From an uncultured Flavobacteriaceae bacterium (GTDB taxonomy: Bacteria > Bacteroidota > Bacteroidia > Flavobacteriales > Flavobacteriaceae), in the NCBI GenBank assembly GCA_947488435.1, contig CANKZG010000001.1:1480308-1544307 (forward strand): DNA of 64,000 bases, written 5' to 3'. Of the stretch, positions 53,640-62,329 are shown one piece after another. The notes under the pieces were generated by a model. It was not told the origin of the DNA. It was given only the letters and a program-made list of their open reading frames with translations, and ran no database searches. The stretch's first letter is position 1. Every line of letters starts with the position of its first letter. A program made the position numbers and the translations under genes.

Positions 53640-54200
53640 ATGAACAATTTTAAGAAAATAGGAATCGGAATAGTACTAGTGCTGCTAGTAACAGCTTGTG
53701 CAAGCAAAAGCGAGCCCAATTACCAGTATATGCCTAACATGTATGTTCCCGTGAGTTATGAAACCTATGGGGAAGTGGAATTTTTGTCTAATGGTATGGA
53801 AGCAATGTCGCCAGTACCGAACACTATTCCAAGAGGTTGGATGCCCTATAAATATGATAATACAATAGAAGGTAAAGAGCAAGCTAGACTAGAGCCAAGT
53901 CCGCTTGATTCTTTAATAGTGGAAGAAGATTTAGCTACTGGTAAGGAATTGTATGATATTTATTGTGGTATTTGCCATGGTAATAAAGGTAAAGGTCAGG
54001 GCAATTTAGTGAAAAGAGAGAAAATATTAGGGGTTCCTAGTTATGATGATTTAGGACGTAATATTACTGTTGGTAGTACCTATCATACCATCTATTATGG
54101 TTTAAACTCAATGGGCTCTTATGCAGGTCAGTTAAACCATAAAGAACGTTGGCAGGTGGCGAACTACGTTATGAAATTAAAGGGAGACTTAACAAAATAA
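53640..54200 (+). CDS. actE: Alternative Complex III subunit E: monoheme cytochrome c lipoprotein
   Basis: 186 residues from the ATG at 53640. The N-terminus IGIGIVLVLLVTACAS is a lipoprotein signal. YQYMPNMYVPVSYE and MSPVPNTIPRGWMPY match the ActE N-terminal region. One heme site, YCGICHGNKGKGQGN, lies near residue 107, and LNSMGSYAGQLNHKERWQVANYV supplies the distal Met ligand region. It passes electrons within the complex or to the oxidase. It overlaps an upstream reading of the actF frame but not the chosen actF start. Confidence 0.94.
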   Translation: MNNFKKIGIGIVLVLLVTACASKSEPNYQYMPNMYVPVSYETYGEVEFLSNGMEAMSPVPNTIPRGWMPYKYDNTIEGKEQARLEPSPLDSLIVEEDLATGKELYDIYCGICHGNKGKGQGNLVKREKILGVPSYDDLGRNITVGSTYHTIYYGLNSMGSYAGQLNHKERWQVANYVMKLKGDLTK

Positions 54201-54217
54201 TACATAGAACTAGGAAT

Positions 54218-55576
54218 ATGTACACGTTTTCAAATAAATTAAAAATTGCTTCTTACATTCTTATGGCTGTTGGCGTTGTTGGGATAGCAATTGGTTTTGC
54301 AAGCATGCCACATACGGTTGAGGATGCAAAAGCTATTGTAGCAAGTCACGGTGATGGTCATGGAGAAGGACATGGGGAGAGTCAAGCTGCTGGGCATGGA
54401 GAAGAGGCTTCTCACGGAACAGCATCTAATGATCATGGCACTGAAGAAACTCATGGAGAAGGACACGATGCATCGCATGATGAACATTTATTGCATCAAC
54501 TTCAAAATAAGCCTTGGGCAGCCCTATATGTAGCAGCTTTTTTCTTTATGATGATAGCTTTGGGCGTACTAGCGTTTTATGCTATCCAACGTGCCGCGCA
54601 AGCAGGATGGTCTCCATTATTATTTAGAGTAATGGAAGGAATAACAGCTTATTTGGTTCCGGGTGGAATTATTGTTGTAGTAATTTTAATTTGTTCTGTT
54701 GCTCATATGAATCACCTTTTTGTTTGGATGGATCCAGAAGTAGTAGCACATGATGAATTGATTCAAGGTAAAGTAGGTTACTTAAATGGACCTTTCTTTA
54801 TTGCACGAGCCATAATTTTCCTAGGTGGGTGGATTTTATATCGTGAGTTTTCTAGAAAATTCTCGTTGGCCCAAGATGAGGCTTCTGATAATAGTAACTT
54901 TAAAAAGAACTTCAGGATTTCTGCAGGATTTTTGGTTTTCTATTTAGTTACAGAGTCGATGATGTCTTGGGATTGGATCATGAGTGTTGATCCACACTGG
55001 TTTAGTACCTTATTTGGCTGGTATGTTTTTGCTAGCATGTTTGTTTCCGGAATTACGGTTATCGCTATGGTAACGATATATCTAAAATCAAGAGGGTATT
55101 TAAAAGAAGTAAACGACAGCCATATTCATGATTTGGCAAAATTCATGTTTGGAATTAGTATTTTCTGGACCTACTTATGGTTCTCACAGTTTATGCTAAT
55201 CTGGTATTCTAATATTCCTGAAGAAGTAACCTATTTTGTGACTAGAATTGAAGATTACAGATTGCCATTTTTTGGCATGGTAGCTATGAATTTCCTATTC
55301 CCAGTATTGTTATTAATGAATAGTGATTATAAGCGATTAAATTGGTTTGTAGTTATGGGAGGAATAGTAATCTTGGCTGGACATTATATCGATATATTTA
55401 ATATGATTATGCCTGCAACAGTAGGAGATCAATGGTTTATTGGCCTACCTGAAATAAGTGCGGTATTATTTTTTGCTGGATTATTTATTTTCTGGGTTTT
55501 TAGAGCGCTTACCAAAGCACCCTTGCAACCCAAACGTAATCCATTTATCGAAGAGAGTAGGCATTTTCATTATTAG
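54218..55576 (+). CDS. actF: Alternative Complex III subunit F: second NrfD-like membrane protein with His-rich loop
   Basis: About 452 residues from the ATG at 54218; the frame extends upstream into actE. About ten membrane helices (ASYILMAVGVVGIAIGFAS, LYVAAFFFMMIALGVLAFYA, IIVVVILICSVAHMNHLFVW). The loop between the first two helices (about residues 45-95) is packed with His, Gly, Glu and Asp, with runs such as HGDGHGEGHGESQ and HGEGHDASHDEH. ActF completes the membrane part with ActC but lacks an obvious quinol site. The His-rich loop may bind divalent metal ions. It ends 31 bases before coxB. Confidence 0.94.
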   Translation: MYTFSNKLKIASYILMAVGVVGIAIGFASMPHTVEDAKAIVASHGDGHGEGHGESQAAGHGEEASHGTASNDHGTEETHGEGHDASHDEHLLHQLQNKPWAALYVAAFFFMMIALGVLAFYAIQRAAQAGWSPLLFRVMEGITAYLVPGGIIVVVILICSVAHMNHLFVWMDPEVVAHDELIQGKVGYLNGPFFIARAIIFLGGWILYREFSRKFSLAQDEASDNSNFKKNFRISAGFLVFYLVTESMMSWDWIMSVDPHWFSTLFGWYVFASMFVSGITVIAMVTIYLKSRGYLKEVNDSHIHDLAKFMFGISIFWTYLWFSQFMLIWYSNIPEEVTYFVTRIEDYRLPFFGMVAMNFLFPVLLLMNSDYKRLNWFVVMGGIVILAGHYIDIFNMIMPATVGDQWFIGLPEISAVLFFAGLFIFWVFRALTKAPLQPKRNPFIEESRHFHY

Positions 55577-55607
55577 TAAGTTTTAAAGCATAATATCAAA
55601 GTATACG

Positions 55608-56666
55608 ATGACTGCATTATTAACAATAATTGTTTTAGTATTAGTGGCAATTGCTATTTGGCAAATGACCAAAATATTTGAATTGTCACAAGTTAGGACA
55701 ATGAATTCGCAAATCGCGAATGATACAGATAACAAGAATAACGGTTATCTCTTGTTTGCGTTTTTAATTTTTATTTACGGAATCACAATCTTTAGTTTCT
55801 GGAAATACACCAAGTTTTTATTGCCAGAAGCGGCCTCAGAACATGGAGGAGGATACGATTATTTAATGTTGATTTCTTTTGTCATCATTTTTATAGTGCA
55901 AACGATTACGCAGGCGTTATTACATTATTTTGGATATAAGTATCGCGGAGTTGAAGGGAAGAAAGCACTTTTCTTTGCTGATAACAATATGTTAGAGGCG
56001 GTTTGGACGATAATTCCAGTCATTGTTCTTGCAGGTTTAATTCTGTGGGGGTTATATACTTGGACCAACATTATGGATATTAATGATGAAGATGATCCAC
56101 TTATTGTAGAGTTGTATGCACAGCAGTTTAATTGGACCGCAAGATATGGAGGTGATGATAATGTTTTGGGAGATGCAAGTGTGCGTATGATCGATATCGA
56201 TAAAGCTAATGTCTTAGGTTTGGACGAGGCAGATCCAAATGCTTCTGACGATATTATTGTAAAAGAGCTACATCTTCCGGTAGGAAGAAAGGTTAATTTT
56301 AAAATGCGTTCACAAGATGTATTGCACTCTGCATATATGCCGCACTTTAGAGCTCAAATGAATTGTGTTCCTGGAATGATTACACAATTTTCCTTTACAC
56401 CAATTACAACAACAGAAGAAATGCGTAGAAATCCTGATGTTGTTGACAAAGTAAAACGTACCAATAAACTTAGAGCGCAAAGAGCTGCAAATGGTGAAGA
56501 TAATTCAGATCCATGGGAGTTCGATTATATTTTGCTTTGTAATAAAATATGTGGTAAATCGCATTATAACATGCAAATGAAGATTATAGTTGAGACTCAG
56601 GAGGAGTACGATAAGTGGATGGCAGAGCAAAAAACCTTTAAGGAGACTATGCAACCTGCACCATAA
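55608..56666 (+). CDS. coxB: Cytochrome c oxidase subunit II
   Basis: 352 residues. Three N-terminal hydrophobic segments (LLTIIVLVLVAIAIW, LFAFLIFIYGITIFSFW, LMLISFVIIFIVQTITQALL) are more than the usual two; a fourth (IIPVIVLAGLILWGLYTW) precedes the CuA domain. QQFNWTARYGG is the conserved aromatic stretch. CuA ligands are HSAYMPHF and CNKICGKSHYNM (C-x3-C-x3-H-x2-M); the residue usually Glu is Lys. There is no C-terminal cytochrome c domain, so electrons probably arrive from the act complex. Confidence 0.95.
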   Translation: MTALLTIIVLVLVAIAIWQMTKIFELSQVRTMNSQIANDTDNKNNGYLLFAFLIFIYGITIFSFWKYTKFLLPEAASEHGGGYDYLMLISFVIIFIVQTITQALLHYFGYKYRGVEGKKALFFADNNMLEAVWTIIPVIVLAGLILWGLYTWTNIMDINDEDDPLIVELYAQQFNWTARYGGDDNVLGDASVRMIDIDKANVLGLDEADPNASDDIIVKELHLPVGRKVNFKMRSQDVLHSAYMPHFRAQMNCVPGMITQFSFTPITTTEEMRRNPDVVDKVKRTNKLRAQRAANGEDNSDPWEFDYILLCNKICGKSHYNMQMKIIVETQEEYDKWMAEQKTFKETMQPAP

Positions 56667-56710
56667 TTTGATTAAGCCTTAGAAAAGATAAATACGAAAA
56701 AATATAGATT

Positions 56711-58534
56711 ATGTCGGCAACAGCACATGCGCACATAGATGATCACGCTCACGATGAGCACCACCACCATAAAGAAACATTTGTAACCAAATATATCTTT
56801 AGCCAGGATCATAAGATGATCTCAAAGCAGTATTTAATTACTGGTTTGATTATGGGTATTATTGGGATAGCAATGTCCCTTATGTTTCGTATGCAATTAG
56901 CATGGCCAGGAGAATCATTCCCAATTTTTGAAGCCTTACTAGGTAAGTGGGCTCCAGGTGGGGTTATGGATGCCGATGTATATTTGGCGTTAGTTACTAT
57001 CCATGGTACCATAATGGTGTTCTTTGTGCTTACTGCCGGACTCAGTGGTACGTTCAGTAACCTGCTTATTCCATTGCAGATTGGAGCACGTGATATGGCC
57101 TCTGGATTTTTAAACATGGTGTCTTACTGGTTGTTTTTCTTATCAAGTGTTATTATGGTGATATCGCTATTTGTTGAAGCTGGACCAGCTTCTGCAGGAT
57201 GGACAATTTATCCGCCTTTAAGTGCATTGCCACAAGCTCAGGGAGGTTCAGGAATGGGAATGACCTTATGGTTGGTGTCTATGGCAATATTTATTGCTTC
57301 ATCGCTATTAGGATCCCTAAATTATATTGTAACAGTGATCAACCTTAGAACCAAAGGAATGTCGATGACACGTTTGCCTTTAACTATTTGGGCATTTTTG
57401 GTTACCGCTATTATTGGTGTTATTTCGTTTCCAGTATTGTTTTCTGCAGCTTTATTACTGATAATGGATAGAAGTTTCGGAACTTCGTTTTTCCTTTCCG
57501 ATATTTTTATTCAAGGAGAAGTATTGCATTATCAGGGAGGTTCCCCAGTACTGTATGAGCACTTGTTTTGGTTTTTAGGGCACCCTGAAGTATATATCGT
57601 TTTATTACCAGCACTAGGAATTACTTCAGAAGTAATGTCAACCAATGCACGTAAACCAATTTTTGGATATCGCGCTATGGTGGCTTCCATTTTAGCAATA
57701 GCCTTTTTGTCAACCATAGTATGGGGGCATCATATGTTTATTTCAGGAATGAATCCGTTTTTAGGTTCAGTATTTACATTTACAACACTATTAATTGCAA
57801 TACCATCAGCGGTAAAGGCTTTTAATTATATAACCACCTTATGGAAAGGTAATCTTCAACTCAACCCGGGGATGCTATTCTCAATTGGCTTGGTTTCAAC
57901 ATTTATTTCTGGAGGTTTAACAGGTATTATTCTAGGAGATAGTACGTTAGATATTAATGTTCATGACACTTATTTTGTGGTAGCTCACTTCCATTTGGTT
58001 ATGGGAATATCGGCCTTATATGGATTATTCGCTGGGGTATACCATTGGTTCCCTAAGATGTTTGAAGGGAAAATGATGAATAAAAATCTGGGATATGTAC
58101 ATTTTTGGGTAACTGCGGTTTGTGCGTATGGAGTATTTTTCCCGATGCACTTTGTTGGTATGGCTGGAGTTCCAAGGCGCTATTATGAAAATACGGCATT
58201 CCCAATGTTCGATGAGTTAACTGATGTTAATGTACTAATTACCATATTTGCACTTATAGCTGGTTTAGCTCAGTTGGTATTCTTATACAACTTTATAAGC
58301 AGTATATTCTACGGAAAGAAAGGGCCTCAAAATCCTTGGAAATCAAATACTTTAGAGTGGACTGCTCCACAAGAACATTTCCATGGAAACTGGCATGGAG
58401 AGATCCCTCACGTACATCGTTGGGCTTATGATTATAGTAAAACAGATAAGAATGGGGAATATGTAATACCTGGACAAGATTATGTTCCACAGCATATTCC
58501 ACTTCAAGATGATGAGGAAGAACTAAATCACTAA
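56711..58534 (+). CDS. coxA: Cytochrome c oxidase subunit I
   Basis: 607 residues, about 12 membrane helices. Conserved sites: HGTIMVFFVLTAG (heme a ligand), GHPEVYIVLLPALG (CuB His, the crosslinked Tyr and the D-channel Glu, an A1-type oxidase), WGHHMFISGM (CuB His pair) and HDTYFVVAHFHLVMG (heme a3 and a ligands). The N-terminus is His-rich (HAHIDDHAHDEHHHHKE). It reduces O2 to water and pumps protons. No subunit III or IV gene follows; a strong terminator closes the operon. Confidence 0.96.
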   Translation: MSATAHAHIDDHAHDEHHHHKETFVTKYIFSQDHKMISKQYLITGLIMGIIGIAMSLMFRMQLAWPGESFPIFEALLGKWAPGGVMDADVYLALVTIHGTIMVFFVLTAGLSGTFSNLLIPLQIGARDMASGFLNMVSYWLFFLSSVIMVISLFVEAGPASAGWTIYPPLSALPQAQGGSGMGMTLWLVSMAIFIASSLLGSLNYIVTVINLRTKGMSMTRLPLTIWAFLVTAIIGVISFPVLFSAALLLIMDRSFGTSFFLSDIFIQGEVLHYQGGSPVLYEHLFWFLGHPEVYIVLLPALGITSEVMSTNARKPIFGYRAMVASILAIAFLSTIVWGHHMFISGMNPFLGSVFTFTTLLIAIPSAVKAFNYITTLWKGNLQLNPGMLFSIGLVSTFISGGLTGIILGDSTLDINVHDTYFVVAHFHLVMGISALYGLFAGVYHWFPKMFEGKMMNKNLGYVHFWVTAVCAYGVFFPMHFVGMAGVPRRYYENTAFPMFDELTDVNVLITIFALIAGLAQLVFLYNFISSIFYGKKGPQNPWKSNTLEWTAPQEHFHGNWHGEIPHVHRWAYDYSKTDKNGEYVIPGQDYVPQHIPLQDDEEELNH

Positions 58535-58545
58535 TAAAGAACAAT

Positions 58546-58581
58546 AAAAAAAGCCCATCTTTTTAAGATGGGCTTTTTTTA
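58546..58581. terminator. Bidirectional terminator after coxA
   Basis: AAGCCCATCTT and AAGATGGGCTT form an 11-bp stem around a short T loop, with A and T runs on both sides. It ends the act-cox operon and, from the other side, the peptidase gene. Confidence 0.92.
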
Positions 58582-58596
58582 TTTCTAAAGTTTTTG

Positions 58597-59499
58597 CTAC
58601 AAATCATATGCAACATAGGCTCCATTAATAATTCGAAATGCAGCATCATTAGAGGTGACATTTTCAAATGCTTCATAATCTATCCACACAAAACCGTTAT
58701 CTCCCCAATCTGTACCCCAAGAGTTTACAACCTTAAACGCAGTATTGGTGTCTGAATAGCCAACTACTAACATGACATGACATCTTGAATTGGCGTAAAC
58801 AACATTGTGTGGTCTATACGCCGTTAAATTAGTAGCGTCAACAACACCAAATTCATTGTCTAAGGTGGTTGATATTATGATAGGCGTCTGTTCTAATAGT
58901 AAAGACTTCATTTCTGCAACCATATTTGAGCCGCTTAAACCTTTATAACTTCCAATTCTTGCCTTTTCGGCATCTTCATCTTGTTCCATACCTGGTTGGG
59001 TAGCACAATCATTTTCGTTATAAGGAAAAGTACTTAGCGAACTTATTCCCTTTTCTTGTAAAATGGATAAGGTAGCTACTACTGATGTTCCGGTACAGTT
59101 ACCCCTAGTAATTTGATTGTAAGTATAAGCGGGACTCATAATTGTTTCACTAGTATAGGCATGACCGTGTTCTATCTTCTCTTGCATTGATTTCATGTAA
59201 TAGCCTACAGCCCATGAAACACACGAACCTTGTTGTCCCTGATTACCCACGGGAGGCAAAAAGTTAGATAGATCGAAATTTTGTGGTAGGGTATTTGGAA
59301 TTTCTTGCCCTTCAAGAATGTCCGATCCAACAAAATAATCTGGGGAACCACCAGTGCAATCTCCACCAGTGTAGTATTGATCCTGAAAAATTAATTCATT
59401 TGATGCTTCTTCGTCAGTTCGAAAAGGCCCAAAAGGCTCGGTGTCACAAGACAAAACAAAAAGGCTACAACATACAATATATCGGGAGAAATGTTTCAT
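58597..59499 (-). CDS. Papain-like (C1) peptidase lipoprotein
   Basis: 300 residues. The signal YIVCCSLFVLSC ends in a lipobox, and the mature protein starts CDTEPFGPF. The C1 catalytic set is complete: VGNQGQQGSCVSWAVGYYM (oxyanion Gln and Cys), SRCHVMLVVGYSD (His) and KVVNSWGTDWGDNGFVWI (Asn). There is only a short region before the catalytic domain, so an inhibitory propeptide is doubtful. It probably sits in the outer membrane, facing periplasm or outside, and degrades proteins. Single gene. Confidence 0.9.
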   Translation of the reverse strand: MKHFSRYIVCCSLFVLSCDTEPFGPFRTDEEASNELIFQDQYYTGGDCTGGSPDYFVGSDILEGQEIPNTLPQNFDLSNFLPPVGNQGQQGSCVSWAVGYYMKSMQEKIEHGHAYTSETIMSPAYTYNQITRGNCTGTSVVATLSILQEKGISSLSTFPYNENDCATQPGMEQDEDAEKARIGSYKGLSGSNMVAEMKSLLLEQTPIIISTTLDNEFGVVDATNLTAYRPHNVVYANSRCHVMLVVGYSDTNTAFKVVNSWGTDWGDNGFVWIDYEAFENVTSNDAAFRIINGAYVAYDL

Positions 59500-59736
59500 A
59501 GAATATACTAACTATTATTTTTTTAACGGGATACACTGCTTATTATTGCTCTTAAATAAGTTGTAGGAATTTCAGTTAAAACTTTATATAGTAACTATTT
59601 GCGCATAGTTTTTGGTTTAAAATTAGATAGTAATGAAACGTGTATACCGTGTCGGCGATACTAAAAAAAGACTGTTTTTATTACTAGTTTAAAGAATGGC
59701 AAAATGTTTGATATCTTTAGGGTAGAAATATAAGTT

Positions 59737-60573
59737 ATGACATCAACACAAATAAAAAATAGTATAATACTCCTATTACTTTTCTCATTCAGTTTCAATT
59801 ATGCGCAGCGAAAACCAAAAATAAAAGGAAATAAAAGTGTGATAGAGATTGCAGAAACGCTCCCAGATTTCAACGCTATAGAACTAAGAGATAACCTCGA
59901 AATAGTATTGAAAAAGGGGAGTTCTGGTTACCAAATTACCGCTGATGATAATTTGATTGACGTACTTAAATTTAAAGTAGAAGATGGTACCCTTATCATA
60001 AGTTCATTTTACATAATTACAGCCAAGAAGAAATTAGAAATTGAAGTGAATTATGAAAATATAGAATCTTTGGTGGTTAAAAAAGGGAAGGTAATTGCAA
60101 AAGAACCGATTATATCAGATAAAATATATGTGAATACATTAGATAACGCTCGATTGGAATTAAATGCGAATGCGCCCGTTATGGATGTTTTCATGGAAGG
60201 AACCAGCAATGGGAAACTATATTTAGATGTAGATTCGCTTCATGTTGATGTTAAGGATAGAGCAGATTTAGATTTGTATACCGCAAGTCAAAAAAACACA
60301 GTTGTTTTGCACAAAAATGCATCTGTACGTATGGAAGGAACCACAGATACTTTGCAAGTGGAGGTTTTAGAGAATGCAAACCTTAAAGCTCAGAAATTTG
60401 AGGCAGCCTATGTAAATGCTACAGTAGAGGCTTCAGGTGTAGCAAGAGTTTACTCTTATAAAACGTTTGAACTCTCTGCAAAAGGTTCTTCAAAAACCTA
60501 CTTGTACGGTAATCCTAAACTTGTAATTAATGCGTTTCTAGAAAAATCTTTATTGCGAAAGGAAGAAGATTGA
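59737..60573 (+). CDS. Secreted GIN-domain (DUF2807) protein
   Basis: 278 residues. Signal peptide IILLLLFSFSFNYAQ. The body is a right-handed beta-helix-like GIN domain: FNAIELRDNLEIVLKKGSSGYQITADDNLID, then repeated strands such as IESLVVKKGKVIAKEPI, LELNANAPVMDVFMEGTSNG and VRVYS-type turns near the end. This family is common in Bacteroidota as secreted proteins, proposed as adhesin heads; the function here is unknown. It is convergent with the GNAT gene, 2 bases apart. Confidence 0.85.
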   Translation: MTSTQIKNSIILLLLFSFSFNYAQRKPKIKGNKSVIEIAETLPDFNAIELRDNLEIVLKKGSSGYQITADDNLIDVLKFKVEDGTLIISSFYIITAKKKLEIEVNYENIESLVVKKGKVIAKEPIISDKIYVNTLDNARLELNANAPVMDVFMEGTSNGKLYLDVDSLHVDVKDRADLDLYTASQKNTVVLHKNASVRMEGTTDTLQVEVLENANLKAQKFEAAYVNATVEASGVARVYSYKTFELSAKGSSKTYLYGNPKLVINAFLEKSLLRKEED

Positions 60574-60575
60574 TG

Positions 60576-61097
60576 TTATAGTGTTTTAGAAAGCAGGATA
60601 AGTTCTTCCGTATCTCGAAAAATACGATCAATCTCTATAAACTCTAGTTTTGTTAAAAGATCTTGAGATTTCGTATTACTTGGAATCGTAATTGCAAGTA
60701 TAATTTCAAGTGCAAGTGCTGATTTGCCATAGGATAAAACAGCTGCCGTTGCTTCTGAAACATATCCCTGGCCCTCAAATTCTGGTAAGATTGCAAAACC
60801 TAGATCAGGATGATCCAAATACACTCGTTTCACAAAACCACAAATACCGATAGGCGTGTTCGAGTTCTTTAAACTTATTTTATAAAGTCCATAACCATAC
60901 TTCCTATAAGAGCTTAAGAAGTTTTCCTTTATATAAGTTACCGCTGCTTTTTTTGAATTTACATGCCGATCTCCAATGTATTTTTTCCATGTATCACTAT
61001 TAAAAAGCGCTAGTAAAAAATTTGCATCGGTTGTATGAATCCGTTCTATAATCAAACGTTTGGTGGTAATTAATGGAAAGTTTTTAGTTACACCCAT
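60576..61097 (-). CDS. GNAT acetyltransferase (RimJ/RimL type)
   Basis: 173 residues. PLITTKRLIIERIHTTDANFLLALFN is the RimJ/RimL opening, NTPIGICGFVKRVYLDHPDLGFAILPEFEGQGYVSEA-type sequence carries the acetyl-CoA loop FEGQGYVSEA, and AITIPSNTKSQDLLTKLEF is the usual end of the fold. It acetylates an amine on a protein or small molecule. Its start overlaps the oxidoreductase stop by 14 bases, so the two are co-translated. Confidence 0.87.
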   Translation of the reverse strand: MGVTKNFPLITTKRLIIERIHTTDANFLLALFNSDTWKKYIGDRHVNSKKAAVTYIKENFLSSYRKYGYGLYKISLKNSNTPIGICGFVKRVYLDHPDLGFAILPEFEGQGYVSEATAAVLSYGKSALALEIILAITIPSNTKSQDLLTKLEFIEIDRIFRDTEELILLSKTL

Positions 61098-62067
61098 TTG
61101 TTTCGTCCATGGTTATTACTATTTTTCCTAAGGCTAGTCCTTTACCAAAGTATTCAAAGGCAGCTTTAAGATCGGTTAGCGCAAAAAACTTATCAATTAC
61201 GGGTGCAACTTTTCCGCTTTCTTTTAGGGCAATCATATAATCTAGATCAGCTTTATTTTGTTTATGCATTAAAAGACCCATTTTTTTTCTGGTTAATAAT
61301 GAGAATAAAGGTCCTAAGAACAGGGCTTGCAAAACACGTTTGGTCGAACCACCTGCAATTACATATGCCCCTTTTGATTTTAAAATGCTTTTCATCTTCA
61401 AAATTGAATGACTTCCAACAATATCAAAAATTAAATCATAGCGTTGCTTATTTTTGCTAAAGTCTTCCTTTTTATAATCAATAACATGATCAGCTCCCAA
61501 TCTGCGCATTAAATCGAGTTTTTGCTCACTATCCACACCAGTAACTTTTGCTCCTTTCATTTTTGCTAATTGAATTGCATAAGATCCAGCACCTCCACCT
61601 GCGCCAATTATTAAAACCTCTTGGGCCTTCGTGGGTATACCATTATATTGAATTCCTTGCAAGGCAACAACCCCGGCTTGAGGTAGCGCAGCAATTTCTT
61701 CAAAAGAAAAACTGTCAGGTTTGTTATAAAGTAAAGATTGCGGTACGCATACATACTCCGCAAAACCTCCCCATTTCAGAAATATATCTCCAAACACGGT
61801 ATCTCCTGGTTTAAATTGCACAACATTTTCCCCCATATCCACAACTGTTCCCGCAATATCAGATCCCAAAATGTGGAATCTGGGTTTAAAAAACCCCCAT
61901 AATCTGGCAAATAAGGGTTTTCCATTGAGTAGTTCCCGATCTGAGGAGTTTATCGAAACTGCATGGATTTTGACCAACACTTCATTTGCTTTAGGAACAG
62001 GCTTTTCTAACTCCTGTAGTTGAAGTACTTCTGAAGATCCATATATGCTATAGGTCATTGCTTTCAT
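61084..62067 (-). CDS. Medium-chain dehydrogenase/reductase, quinone oxidoreductase-like
   Basis: 327 residues. MKAMTYSIYGSSEVLQLQEL and VLVKIHAVSINSSDRELLNG are the MDR N-terminus; the catalytic zinc ligands are absent and no structural-zinc cysteine cluster is seen. The NADPH-binding Rossmann fold has VLIIGAGGGAGSYAIQLAKMKGAKVTGVD. GKPLFARLWGFFKPRFHILG matches a subgroup related to mitochondrial RTN4IP1-like reductases. It probably reduces a quinone or an activated double bond. Upstream partner of the GNAT gene. Confidence 0.87.
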   Translation of the reverse strand: MKAMTYSIYGSSEVLQLQELEKPVPKANEVLVKIHAVSINSSDRELLNGKPLFARLWGFFKPRFHILGSDIAGTVVDMGENVVQFKPGDTVFGDIFLKWGGFAEYVCVPQSLLYNKPDSFSFEEIAALPQAGVVALQGIQYNGIPTKAQEVLIIGAGGGAGSYAIQLAKMKGAKVTGVDSEQKLDLMRRLGADHVIDYKKEDFSKNKQRYDLIFDIVGSHSILKMKSILKSKGAYVIAGGSTKRVLQALFLGPLFSLLTRKKMGLLMHKQNKADLDYMIALKESGKVAPVIDKFFALTDLKAAFEYFGKGLALGKIVITMDETNGCN

Positions 62068-62329
62068 TGTATATAGGACTAGATATACTGAATGTTGTTA
62101 CATCAAAATTTTATTGCTATAAATTACATATAAATTGGAATTAAAAGGTTGCGCTTTTCATGTTATTTAGTTTGTCTAAAAACAGCAGGGCTTTAATAAA
62201 TTATTGTAATTTTATAATACTACTCCTATAATAGAACTATTTTGAAATGAGCCATGACAATGAAGCGGATGCCAGTGAAGATATTTCGCAGCGAACTACA
62301 CCTGACTTATAACGATAAAATTTAAGCAA

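Noticed and set aside
62247-62312. 22-codon ORF (MSHDNEADASEDISQRTTPD...) before mmsA
   Set aside because: Too short to support without conservation; no attenuator structure follows it.
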